Shown: piece by piece, positions 43,059 through 51,470 of the stretch
Layout: every line of letters starts with the position of its first letter
Position numbering within the stretch: the first letter of the stretch is position 1
Assembly: GCA_033764775.1 (NCBI GenBank)
Contig: JANRIQ010000030.1
Coordinates: 1 to 64,000 of the forward strand
Reading direction: 5' to 3'
Length of the DNA: 64,000 nt
Source of the DNA: JAWXCE01 sp033764775
Lineage (GTDB): Bacteria > Pseudomonadota > Alphaproteobacteria > Rhizobiales > Rhodomicrobiaceae
Made by a program: the position numbers and the translations under genes
The notes under the pieces: model-generated
Database searches by the model: none
Seen by the model: only the letters and a program-made list of their open reading frames with translations
Told to the model about the DNA's origin: nothing

Positions 43059-44114
43059 ATGGTATTTCGGAATGTCGCGCGTGCTTGCGCATTCTTGGCC
43101 CTGATGACGGCCCCAGCGCTCTCCCGCGACTGCGTGGACGACCCGAAACTGTCCGGCGTCGAGCGCACTATCGCCATCACGGCCGACGACGGCGCCCGCT
43201 TCGGCAAGTTGCAGTACAGCCAGACAGCGCCGCTGCGTGACAAAGAGGTGATCCTCACCTTCGACGACGGCCCTCTGCCCATCTACACCAACGTCATTCT
43301 CGACGCGCTTGACCGCTACTGCATGAAGGCGACGTTCTTCGCCGTCGGCCGCATGGCCATGTTCAACGCCGCCAACCTGAAATCCATCGCCCGGCGCGGC
43401 CACACCATCGCCACCCACACCTGGTCGCACCAGCGGGACATCGGCAAAATTCCGTTTGAGGAAGCCAAGCTTGAGATCGAGAAAGGCTTCGCTGCGGTGA
43501 GCTACGCGCTCGGCGGCCCAATCGCGCCGTTCTTCCGCTACCCCGGACTGAACGACTCGCCACAACTCAACGCCTATCTGGCGACGCGCAACATCAGCGT
43601 GTGGTCAGTTGACGTGGTCTCGGGCGACACCACGGCCGACATAACGCCGGAGCGCCTGGTGGAGGACACCATGAGCCGCCTGCGCCGGATGGGTCGCGGC
43701 ATCCTCTTGTTCCACGACATCAAGAAAGTGACGGCGGACGCCATCGACACGATTCTTTTCCGGCTCAAGACGGAAGGCTACAAGGTCGTGCATGTGGTCT
43801 CGAACACCGCATACCTGCCGGATGTGGAGCTTCTGGCGAAGGTCGACTTCAAGCAATCCATTCGCACTGTGGCGTTCACTGGCCAGCCTATCAACGACAA
43901 CGCCATGACGGCGACGCAACTCTCGGGCACGGTCGATTACGCCCGCACCGAGCAGATTATCGTCAAAGGCAAGCAGCATCTGGGCCCGCGGCCGGGCACG
44001 ATCCTAGCCAAACGTCCTGCGAACGGCGAAGGCGTGGCAGCCAATGAGCTGCTGCTGTCGGGCGGCGGCGCCTCGCCCGTGGGCTCGACGCAAGCGAAAA
44101 CCAAGCCGCGCTGA
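43059..44114 (+). CDS. Exported polysaccharide deacetylase (NodB domain)
   Basis: 351 aa. A signal peptide (NVARACAFLALMTAPALS) precedes a NodB homology domain of carbohydrate esterase family 4. All five motifs are present: LTFDDGP, HTWSHQ, FFRYPG, SVDVVSGD and ILLFHDI. These supply the metal triad and base, so activity on peptidoglycan or another N-acetylated glycan is likely. About 90 residues after the domain are Ser/Gly-rich without a known motif. Confidence 0.92.
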   Translation: MVFRNVARACAFLALMTAPALSRDCVDDPKLSGVERTIAITADDGARFGKLQYSQTAPLRDKEVILTFDDGPLPIYTNVILDALDRYCMKATFFAVGRMAMFNAANLKSIARRGHTIATHTWSHQRDIGKIPFEEAKLEIEKGFAAVSYALGGPIAPFFRYPGLNDSPQLNAYLATRNISVWSVDVVSGDTTADITPERLVEDTMSRLRRMGRGILLFHDIKKVTADAIDTILFRLKTEGYKVVHVVSNTAYLPDVELLAKVDFKQSIRTVAFTGQPINDNAMTATQLSGTVDYARTEQIIVKGKQHLGPRPGTILAKRPANGEGVAANELLLSGGGASPVGSTQAKTKPR

Positions 44115-44253
44115 ATAAAGTAAGCGCTGCACGCTCATCCCGGTTCAACGCCCCCGCTGCGTGAACCTATATCGTCCCGCCGAAGCCCTCTTGCCCCGCA
44201 CAAAACGCTGGATGAGCGCGCGGCGCCAACGCTGGCGCACATGCGACCAAGGA

Positions 44254-44493
44254 TCAGTTCAGTTCGTGCGACATGTCGATGATGTCGTCATATTTTAGGT
44301 CGAACTGTTCCTTCAGGTCGCGCAGCGCCAGCGACAACAGTAAATGACAGTCATAGGCTTCGAGCGCGTCGGCTTCGTCCGCGGCGAATGACAGAAGCCG
44401 CGCCAGGGCGATCGCCTCCATTTGCAGTTCGTGCATGGTCGGCAGGGACGCCTCGTTGGCGTCGCTCTCCATCGTCTCGCTCGTTTTTTTCAT
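44254..44493 (-). CDS. Small acidic helical protein of unknown function
   Basis: 79 aa from ATG 44493, with AGGGAG seven bases upstream; a longer reading to 44658 lacks a ribosome site. The protein is acidic and leucine-rich (ALARLLSFAADEADALEAYDCHL, LALRDLKEQFDLKYDDII). Divergent from the 756 aa membrane protein gene, with 268 bp between them that hold AT-rich patches (ctttttattcatatttgc) fit for a promoter. Unknown family. Confidence 0.65.
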   Translation of the reverse strand: MKKTSETMESDANEASLPTMHELQMEAIALARLLSFAADEADALEAYDCHLLLSLALRDLKEQFDLKYDDIIDMSHELN

Positions 44494-44761
44494 ATTGGCT
44501 CCCTCTACCGCGGCCGTTTCGGCGCATCCCCAATCCACCACAGCGCGACCTCGACCGCGAGTGAGGAGTTCCTCGTAAGCACTATCCCCTACCTGCGCGA
44601 TGACTTGCCGATCACTGCATACAATCTGAGTGAGCACTTGCAGAAACTTAGCAGACAATCCACAGGCGCTTTTTATTCATATTTGCAACCTCAGCGGGCA
44701 GGCGCTACACTCGTGCCAAAGTGAACCACCGCTCCCTGCGGTTGGCGATTGCGTGAGGCCT

Positions 44762-47032
44762 ATGTCCAGCACCCAGTTCCAGTCAGGCGAAGCCGCGCGG
44801 TTGAAGGACATGCTGTTTGGCGAGGAAAGCCGCGCGCTCGCCGAAATACGGGAGCGGGTCGCCGCCCACGACGCGCGCATCGGATCGGCGGAGCGCATGC
44901 AGCGCAGCGTCGCCGAGGTCATCGCACAAGCTCTTCGCGACGCGCAGGTTTCCCAGCACGAGCAACTGGCCGCCGCCGTCTCGCCCTTCGTCGTCGCCAC
45001 CGTCCGCCGCGAAATCCTCAACTCCCGTAACGATCTGGTCGACGCCCTTCATCCGATGATGGGGCACCTCATGTCGGCTTACGTGACCAACGGCCTGCGG
45101 GATTTTCTGCATCAGACCGACCGGCGCCTGGAAAGCGGCCTTTCCCCCCGGCGGTGGCGCCTGCGCATCAAGAGCGCTCTGACGGGCGTTCCCGTGGCCG
45201 AGATCGTGTTGCGCGAGCGCAAGGTCGCCAAGGTGAGCGACATTCTCCTCCTGAAGCGCGGGTCCGGCGCCTTGATCGACCATTGGCGCGCGGAGCCGGA
45301 CGCCGCCGGCGCGCAGAACTCCGCCCTCCTGAGCGGCATGCTCGCCGCAGTGACCGACTTCGCTCGGGAGGCCTTCGCCGACGGCAAAAGCGAACTGCGC
45401 ACCCTCGACATCGGCGCGGCCAAGGTCTACGTGCGCGCTTCGCCCGCTTATCTCATCGCAGTGAAATGCGTTGGCTCACTGAGCGCGGCCGCTGAACGCA
45501 AGATCGACCGCGTCGCGCTTCGAGCGTTCGAAGACTATGGCGACGTGCTCGCCTCCGACGGCCGCGACGGCGACGCGGCCCGCCGCGTTCTGCCTGCGCT
45601 CGCCGCCCGCCTGGCGGAGGCGCTCGCGCCCGACCTCACCGACGACGCCTTGCGCACCGGCCGCCCGCGTTATGTGATGACCGTCCTTGCGCTCCTCTGT
45701 CTGATGGGCTTCGCAACCGCCGGACGCACCATCGTGAAACGGGTCGAGGCCGCCGCGCAGCAACGCGAAATCGAGAAGGTCGTGGCCGAGACGGAGGCGT
45801 TCCGCGGCATGCCCGTCACCGTGCGGCAGGACAACGGCCGGTTTGTGGTGGCTGGCGTCGCCCCGTCGCGGGAGGCTGCGGCGGCGCTCAGCAAAACGCT
45901 GCAGGAAGCGACGAACGGCGCGCCCATCGACGTGTCCATGGCGACCGGGCTCGTGGTGTCGTCGGTCGGTCTCGCCAGCGACGCGGTGTCGTCCGTCACG
46001 GACACGCTCAGCCGGACGGTCGAGGCGGTGAGCGTGGCGACGGACGCGGCCGTCAAGCATGTGGTCGATCTGTCGTCGGGCGCGGTCAACACGGCCTCGG
46101 GCGTAGTCGGCGGCGCGGGGAAAACGGCGTCGGGCGCGGTCAGCGACGTCTCGGCGGCGGCCGTCAAAACCGTCGACGGAGTGGCGAAAACGGTCGGCGC
46201 CGCGACGACCCAGACCCTGGGCGCCGTCGAAGCGCTCGCCCAGCGTCTCGCCTCGCTGGAGGCGTCGCTTGCGGCCTCGCCCGCCGGCGCCGCCGCCGCT
46301 CTCCCCTCAAAGCTCAGCGAGATGGAGGCGCGCCTGGAAGCCCGCGCCAACGAACGCGCCGCCGCGGAACTGAACGAACGGTTGCGGGCGCTGAAGAAAA
46401 CCTTGCCCGACGCCGGCCCTGACGCAGCCCAGCTGCGCGACCAGGTGGCCGCGCTGCAAAAGGAGGTCGGCGCGGCCCGCGCCCGCATCAAAACGGCCGC
46501 GCCCGGCGCCACAGTGGATACGCTCGCAGCGCTCTCGGCGAAGGTCGCCGGCGCGGAGAGGGACGCCGCGGTCAGCGCCGCCAATGAACGGGCGGCGCTC
46601 GCCCTCGCTCTCCCGGATGAGAGCGCGCCCGGCGGCAAGTCGGACGCAAAACGCGGCGGCGGCAAAGGCAAGGCGCGCCGGGCCGACCCTGAGGACTGGT
46701 CGTTCGCGGAGACGCCGGTCGCCTTCAACCCGGAGCCGTACAGCTCCGAGGCGACGATCCGCGATCTGGCGGCGCGGGTGCGCGGCTCGGCGGCGGGACC
46801 GCGCCTCAACGGGCGGCCCATGGGGCAAGTTCTGGCTGAAGGCGGGCCGCTCGCCGCCGCCGCGCCAGGGCGCCTGTCGGGCCCAGGCGCGGCTCCGGCT
46901 GGCGCGTCGAACCCGGTCGGCGCGGTGGGGGGCGTGGTCAACGGCGCGGTCGGCGCCACGCAGAACCTGCTGGGCGGCGTCTTGGGCGGCGTCAACGCCA
47001 CGGTGCAGGGCCTGTCGGGAGGCAAAAAATGA
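44762..47032 (+). CDS. Membrane protein with BON-like region and long amphipathic repeats, GTPase-cluster partner
   Basis: 756 aa from ATG 44762 (GAGG six bases upstream). Residues 1-300 are a cytoplasmic helical region (KDMLFGEESRALAEIRERV) with a conserved-looking segment VTGLRDFLHQTDRRLESGLSPRRW-like around 115-140. One membrane helix lies at about 303-322 (VMTVLALLCLMGFATAG). After it comes a BON-like fold (PVTVRQDNGRFVVAGVAPSREAAAAL), then a long Ala/Val/Thr repeat region (about 400-520; TVEAVSVATDAAVKHVVDL), a coiled coil and a Gly/Ala-rich tail. Very likely an envelope scaffold. It heads a run with a small GTPase, kinase and regulator. Family not recognised. Confidence 0.8.
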   Translation: MSSTQFQSGEAARLKDMLFGEESRALAEIRERVAAHDARIGSAERMQRSVAEVIAQALRDAQVSQHEQLAAAVSPFVVATVRREILNSRNDLVDALHPMMGHLMSAYVTNGLRDFLHQTDRRLESGLSPRRWRLRIKSALTGVPVAEIVLRERKVAKVSDILLLKRGSGALIDHWRAEPDAAGAQNSALLSGMLAAVTDFAREAFADGKSELRTLDIGAAKVYVRASPAYLIAVKCVGSLSAAAERKIDRVALRAFEDYGDVLASDGRDGDAARRVLPALAARLAEALAPDLTDDALRTGRPRYVMTVLALLCLMGFATAGRTIVKRVEAAAQQREIEKVVAETEAFRGMPVTVRQDNGRFVVAGVAPSREAAAALSKTLQEATNGAPIDVSMATGLVVSSVGLASDAVSSVTDTLSRTVEAVSVATDAAVKHVVDLSSGAVNTASGVVGGAGKTASGAVSDVSAAAVKTVDGVAKTVGAATTQTLGAVEALAQRLASLEASLAASPAGAAAALPSKLSEMEARLEARANERAAAELNERLRALKKTLPDAGPDAAQLRDQVAALQKEVGAARARIKTAAPGATVDTLAALSAKVAGAERDAAVSAANERAALALALPDESAPGGKSDAKRGGGKGKARRADPEDWSFAETPVAFNPEPYSSEATIRDLAARVRGSAAGPRLNGRPMGQVLAEGGPLAAAAPGRLSGPGAAPAGASNPVGAVGGVVNGAVGATQNLLGGVLGGVNATVQGLSGGKK

Positions 47033-47075
47033 CCTGCGTCGCCCTCGCCCCGTGCTCAGAACACGCGGGCCGAAC

Positions 47076-47576
47076 ATGCTGAACGCCCACAAGGTGCTGC
47101 TCCTCGGAGACGTGGGCGTCGGCAAGACATCGCTTGTCGCACGCCTCGTGCATGACCGGTTTGAGGCCAATTATGCGCCGACTCTCGGCGTCGACATCTC
47201 GACCTATGTGGTGGAGGACGAGGCCGGCCCCCTCACCCTCGTGCTGTGGGATCTGGACGGCGACCTCGGGGACGGCGTGTTCGAGAGCGTGCACAGCCGC
47301 GGCCTGTCCGGCGCCGTGATCGTCGGCGATCTGACGCGCCGGGCCACCCATGAGCGCATGGTGCGCTTCTCCCGCGAGTTCCAGCTGCGCATGCCCGGAC
47401 GGCTGCTCGCTTTCCTGTTCAACAAGTCGGACCTCGCCCCCGACGAGGAGGCGGACATCCCACCCCACCTGCTTCCCGCCGGGACCCAGCCGCTGAAAAC
47501 CAGCGCGAAATCCGGTGAAAACGTGCGAACGGCGTTCCACGGCCTGGCGGCAGCCATACGCCGGGCTCAGCTATGA
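47076..47576 (+). CDS. Ras/Rab-like small GTPase
   Basis: 166 aa, starting at ATG 47076 (GTG 47052 also possible). It has all five G motifs: G1 GDVGVGKTS (K17), switch I ANYAPTLGVDIS with T36, G3 WDLDG (58-62), G4 NKSD (116-119) and G5 SAK (143-145). The residue after DxxG, the catalytic glutamine of Ras/Rab, is D63, so intrinsic hydrolysis is expected to be slow or to need a partner. There is no C-terminal lipidation cysteine (ends RRAQL). Coupled by ATGA overlap to the kinase gene, suggesting GTP state tunes the two-component pair. Confidence 0.92.
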   Translation: MLNAHKVLLLGDVGVGKTSLVARLVHDRFEANYAPTLGVDISTYVVEDEAGPLTLVLWDLDGDLGDGVFESVHSRGLSGAVIVGDLTRRATHERMVRFSREFQLRMPGRLLAFLFNKSDLAPDEEADIPPHLLPAGTQPLKTSAKSGENVRTAFHGLAAAIRRAQL

Positions 47577-49078
47577 ACGGCGCGGCCCAACACTCATCCG
47601 AGGAGCTGCTCAGCTCCGCCCGGCGACTGGCCGACGCCGATCTGATGGCGTTCGCCTGGCTCGACGACGCGCTCGTCGCCCGCTGGCGTTATGGACGGCT
47701 GGCCGACTGGATTCCGCTCGGCGAACCGATCTGCGCCGCGACCCCAGCTTTCATCGGCCTTGAAACCGATCTCTTGAGCTTGCAGGACGAACCGGCGGGC
47801 GTGGTGGCGCTTCCCAAGATCGGCTTCGGCGGCGCGCCCGGCCCGCAGGCGAAAATCTCCGTCGAGGCGTTCTGGCTGCCGGAGGCCGAGCGCTATCTGC
47901 TCGTCATCTCGCGCCTCGGCGCGCCCGTGGAGGTCGAGTTCGAACTGGCCAAGCAGGTGCGCGCCCGCCGCATCGCGGAGGATAACTACCGCCGCGCCCA
48001 ACAGGAGATGACCGAGCGCCGGCGCCTGCTCGACATCATCGCCGAGGACGCGCCCGCCGCCCTCGCCGTCGTCGACGAGCGCAAGCGCCTGCTGTTCGCC
48101 ACGCGTCGCTGGGCCGAACTGACCCAGCCCGGCCTCGACGCGCCGACCGGCCAAGGGCTCGACGCGGCGATCTCCGGTTTCGGCCCGGAAGCGCGCGCCG
48201 CCGTTGACGCGGCCTTAAACGGCGCACCCGCCGTCGCGCCGCCAGTCGCCCCTGAATGGTCGCGCGCCCAGCAGGCGCGCTTGCGCTTCGCCCCGTGGAG
48301 AAAACCCGGCGGCGCGATCGGCGGGGCGATCGTCGCGGCCGACATCGTCACGCCGGAGGCCGAGACCATCGCCCGTCTCGAAGCCGAGATCGCGGCCCTG
48401 CGTAGCCGCAACGCCGTACTCGACGATTTTGCGGCCATTGTCGCCCATGATCTGAGCGCGCCATTGCGGGCCGCGGAGCGCTGTCTGCAACGCGATGCGG
48501 CGAGTACGGCCGAGGCGCTCGGGCATGTGCGCCGCGTGGGGGATATGCTTGATGCGTTGGCCGACTGGTGCCGCTACGGCGCCGGCGCGGCGGGCCGCGA
48601 GCCTGTCGACCTGCCCCACCTCGTCGCGCGCATCGCCGCCGACACGCCGGGCGCGGACCGCTTTCGGTTCGAGGTCAGAGCCGAGGAGGCCATCGACGCG
48701 CCCACCGCGCCGATTGAGATCGCGCTGCGCAACCTCATCGGCAACGCCGTCAAACATCACGACCGGGGCGAAGGCGAGATCGCCGTCTCGGCGGAGAGCG
48801 ACGGCGAGGCGTGGATTATCACCGTCGCCGACGACGGCCCCGGCGTCGCAGCCGACGAAGAGGCCGCGCTGTTCGCCATGTTTCAGCGCCCGCTCGCCTC
48901 GCGCGGCAAACCGGGCCTCGGCGCCGGGCTGGCGCTTGCCCGGCGAAGCGTCGAGGCGGCAGGCGGCGCGCTCACGCTGAAGCGCCGCGACGGCGCGCGC
49001 GGCGCCGCATTCGTCGTACGGCTGCCGAGGCCCGCGACCGCTCGCCAGCCATCAACACAAACAGGGGGAACGTCATGA
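47573..49078 (+). CDS. PAS-containing sensor histidine kinase
   Basis: 501 aa, soluble. Residues 1-130 form an unassigned sensory region (AFWLPEAERYLLVISRLG). A coil (about 130-155) leads to a PAS-like domain (AAEDAPAALAVVDERKRLLFATR), another coil, then the kinase core: phospho-accepting H292 in IVAHDLSAPLRAAER, N-box LRNLIGNAVKHH, G1 VADDGPGV and G2 KPGLGAGLALARRS. No membrane helix is seen, so the signal is probably intracellular, perhaps the GTPase or membrane scaffold. Overlaps both neighbours by ATGA. Confidence 0.92.
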   Translation: MNGAAQHSSEELLSSARRLADADLMAFAWLDDALVARWRYGRLADWIPLGEPICAATPAFIGLETDLLSLQDEPAGVVALPKIGFGGAPGPQAKISVEAFWLPEAERYLLVISRLGAPVEVEFELAKQVRARRIAEDNYRRAQQEMTERRRLLDIIAEDAPAALAVVDERKRLLFATRRWAELTQPGLDAPTGQGLDAAISGFGPEARAAVDAALNGAPAVAPPVAPEWSRAQQARLRFAPWRKPGGAIGGAIVAADIVTPEAETIARLEAEIAALRSRNAVLDDFAAIVAHDLSAPLRAAERCLQRDAASTAEALGHVRRVGDMLDALADWCRYGAGAAGREPVDLPHLVARIAADTPGADRFRFEVRAEEAIDAPTAPIEIALRNLIGNAVKHHDRGEGEIAVSAESDGEAWIITVADDGPGVAADEEAALFAMFQRPLASRGKPGLGAGLALARRSVEAAGGALTLKRRDGARGAAFVVRLPRPATARQPSTQTGGTS

Positions 49079-49734
49079 CCAACGAAACGCCGCGTCAGCC
49101 AGGCTGGGTCTACGTCGTGGACGACAACGCCGACGATCGCCGCGCGGCCGCCGCCGCCCTGGGCGCGGATCCCCGGCTGATCCGCGAGTTCGACGACGGC
49201 GCCGCATTTTTGCAAGCTATCGACGCGCTTCCGCCCGGCTGCGTCATTCTCGACGTGCGGATGCCAGGCGTGGATGGGCTGTCGGTGATGGAGACGCTGA
49301 GCCGCCGCCGCATTGACTGGCCCGTGGTCATGATGTCCAATCAGGCGAGCATTCCTATCGTCGTCCGCGCCATGCAGCGCGGCGCGCGGCATTTCGTCGA
49401 GAAGCCGTGCGACCCGGAGCGCTTGCGCGAAGCCGTCGCCCAGGCGCGCATGCAGCCTGTCCGCGCCGCTCCGCCGCGGGAGCAGGCCAAGCCGCCCTTG
49501 AGCAAGATCGTGACCCCGCGCGAGATGGACGTTCTGCGTCTGCTGCTTGCCGGGCGGCAGAACAAATCGATCGCCTACGCGCTCGGCATCAGCGAGCGGA
49601 CGGTGGAGGTGCACCGCGCCCGTCTCATGCGTCGGCTTCAGGTGCGCAGTTTCGCGGAGCTGATCCGCAAGGCGGTGGAGCACGGCGCCCATGAGGACGC
49701 GAACAACGCCGACGCACGCAGCATGGCCATGTGA
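49075..49734 (+). CDS. FixJ/LuxR-type response regulator
   Basis: 219 aa. The receiver domain (1-125) has the acidic pocket DDNADD, phospho-acceptor D60 in VILDVRMPG, the Ser in VVMMSNQ and Lys in FVEKPCD. A LuxR/FixJ helix-turn-helix (about 150-205) follows: LTPREMDVLRLLLAGRQNKSIAYALGISERTVEVHR-type pattern, here split as VTPREMDVLRLL and ISERTVEVHRARLMRRL. It should activate transcription as a phosphorylated dimer. Overlaps the kinase stop (ATGA); last gene of the cluster. Confidence 0.94.
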   Translation: MTNETPRQPGWVYVVDDNADDRRAAAAALGADPRLIREFDDGAAFLQAIDALPPGCVILDVRMPGVDGLSVMETLSRRRIDWPVVMMSNQASIPIVVRAMQRGARHFVEKPCDPERLREAVAQARMQPVRAAPPREQAKPPLSKIVTPREMDVLRLLLAGRQNKSIAYALGISERTVEVHRARLMRRLQVRSFAELIRKAVEHGAHEDANNADARSMAM

Positions 49735-49830
49735 CCGGGGGAGCGTCTCGTGCGCGGCGCGCGCTAAAAAAGGTCGCACGCCGCGCCAATGACGCGCGTT
49801 TCAAACGCGAATATGAGCGTGCGATAAGAT

Positions 49831-49915
49831 TGGTGCGGTCGAGAAGACTCGAACTTCCACGGGTTGCCCCACAGCGACCTCAACGCTGCGCGTCTACCAA
49901 TTCCGCCACGACCGC
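49831..49915 (-). tRNA. tRNA-Leu (anticodon GAG)
   Basis: Read on the minus strand from 49915: acceptor GCGGTCG pairs with CGACCGC near the 3' end. The anticodon arm is CAGCG-TTGAGGT-CGCTG, giving anticodon GAG (reads CUC/CUU). A class II long variable arm (GGGGCAACCC) and the T arm with TTCGAGT follow. The discriminator A and CCA are encoded. Length 85 bases, no intron. Confidence 0.95.
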
Positions 49916-50122
49916 ATCGGCGCAACGCAAAAGCCCGCCGGTTGAGGCGAGTAGGTAGCAAAGCTTCGCCGGCAATGCAAGACGGCATCACCCTTGGCGG
50001 AGGGCGGCGGCCGGGCATGACGCAGTGAACAGAACCCGGCCGCCAAACGCGAGACACGCATGGGAGAATGCGCCAGGTTGGGTTACAATTCGGTAAAGTC
50101 GGGCACAATTTTGCGAGGCGGC

Positions 50123-50779
50123 GTGACGACAGATGCGGTGACCTGGCGGGTGAGTCCTGGCTTGACGCCCTACGCCTCGGCGGTGTCTGAGATGGAGGAG
50201 CGCGCGGCCGCCATTCACGCAGGCACGGCCGGCGAACTGATCTGGCTCGTGGAGCATCGGCCGCTCTACACGGCTGGCACGAGTGCGGACGACGGCGACA
50301 TTCTTGCGCCCCTCCCCTTCCCGCTGCACCGGACCGGCCGCGGCGGGCGGATCGCCTATCATGGGCCCGGCCAACGCATCGCCTATGTGATGCTGGACCT
50401 GAACCGGCGCGGCCGCGATGTGCGCGCGTTCGTGACCACGCTTCAGGATGCGGTGATCGGCGCTCTAGCCGAGTTCGGCGTGCGCGGCGAGGTGCGGGAC
50501 GGTCGCCCCGGCGTATGGGTGGCGACCGGCGGGCGCGAGGACAAGATCGCCGCCATCGGCGTGCGCGTGCGGCGCTGGGTCACGTTTCACGGTGTGAGCG
50601 TGAACATTGCGCCCGACCTGACGCACTATGCGCCCATCGTCCCATGCGGTCTGCGGGAGCACGGCGTCACGAGCCTGCGCGCGCTTGGCGTCAACGTCGC
50701 AATGCCGGAGTTCGACTCCGCCCTGCGCCGCGCCTTCGAAGGGCGGTTCGGCGCAACCGGGAACGCCGGTCCTGCCTAG
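50123..50779 (+). CDS. lipB: Octanoyl-[ACP]:protein N-octanoyltransferase LipB
   Basis: Moves octanoyl groups to the lipoyl domains of 2-oxoacid dehydrogenases and GcvH. 218 aa from GTG 50123, which follows GAGG; an ATG at 50060 would add 21 poorly conserved residues. Motifs: RTGRGGRIAYHGPGQRIAY, GRPGVWV, the catalytic Lys in EDKIAAIGVRVRRW and the catalytic Cys in PIVPCGLREHGVTSL. Length and motifs are complete. Its 3' end overlaps the convergent sulfotransferase gene by 4 bp. Confidence 0.95.
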   Translation: MTTDAVTWRVSPGLTPYASAVSEMEERAAAIHAGTAGELIWLVEHRPLYTAGTSADDGDILAPLPFPLHRTGRGGRIAYHGPGQRIAYVMLDLNRRGRDVRAFVTTLQDAVIGALAEFGVRGEVRDGRPGVWVATGGREDKIAAIGVRVRRWVTFHGVSVNIAPDLTHYAPIVPCGLREHGVTSLRALGVNVAMPEFDSALRRAFEGRFGATGNAGPA

Positions 50780-51468
50780 AACTCGTAGCCAAAGTGGCGG
50801 ATTTCCGGCGCATACCAGTCGGCAACGATGGCGCGCGTCTCGTCCGTGTAGAAGTCGCGGTAAGGGCGCTGGTCGCCGCTACGGTATTGCCCTTTAGCGC
50901 GCGGCAGATTCAGCGGCTGCATGATGCCGACCTGCGCCAGCGCTTTGCCCACATCCTCCGCCAGATTGTCGAACTGACAGACAAAATCCGCCTCGACCTT
51001 GCCGTCGATGGAGTAAATATGGAAGTTTTTCAGCCGCGCGATCCGCTCCTCGCGCATGAACTCCTCAAGCGTCATGTCGGCGCGGCGCTTTTTGCGCTTG
51101 CGATATTTGTAGAGCGAGATCTGCCGGTCCCACGGGTTCCGCTCCACCGCGAACTTGAAATATGACTTCCACACCTGCTCGCCCACCTCGGCCCGGATGC
51201 GCTCGGCCGGCATGTGATGCCAGAAGCGCGCGCGGTTGGTGCGATCCTTGTAGAAATTCAGCGGACGCAGCGCTGTTTTGTACCACGGCACGTGGGGCAG
51301 CCGCCAGTTTTGCGGCCCGCGGCCCTGGCGCAGGTGTTCGTCGGAGGACGACACGGGCGTGATGATGTCGTCCGGCCCGCAGAAGGCTGACAGCGCGCAT
51401 TCGATGCTGGTGCCCGCCGTTTTCTGCGTCTTCAGGAAAATGAATTTGTGTTCGTGGCAGACGATCAT
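50776..51468 (-). CDS. Sulfotransferase-family protein, copy C (most downstream)
   Basis: 230 aa. The PAPS 5'-phosphosulfate loop is in FIFLKTQKTAGTSIE and the 3'-phosphate site in VERNPWDRQISLYKYR, as in sulfotransferase family 2 (carbohydrate-type) enzymes. GPDDIITPVS is shared with its two neighbours, and the C-terminus ends in YEF like theirs. It starts two bases after the previous copy's stop, so it is probably translated from the same message. The acceptor (a glycan, lipid or nodulation-like factor) is unknown. Confidence 0.85.
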   Translation of the reverse strand: MIVCHEHKFIFLKTQKTAGTSIECALSAFCGPDDIITPVSSSDEHLRQGRGPQNWRLPHVPWYKTALRPLNFYKDRTNRARFWHHMPAERIRAEVGEQVWKSYFKFAVERNPWDRQISLYKYRKRKKRRADMTLEEFMREERIARLKNFHIYSIDGKVEADFVCQFDNLAEDVGKALAQVGIMQPLNLPRAKGQYRSGDQRPYRDFYTDETRAIVADWYAPEIRHFGYEF

Positions 51469-51470
51469 GG

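Noticed and set aside
44115..44253. Small RNA or terminator after the polysaccharide deacetylase
   Set aside because: Several GC-rich partial stems are present but none is followed by a T run.
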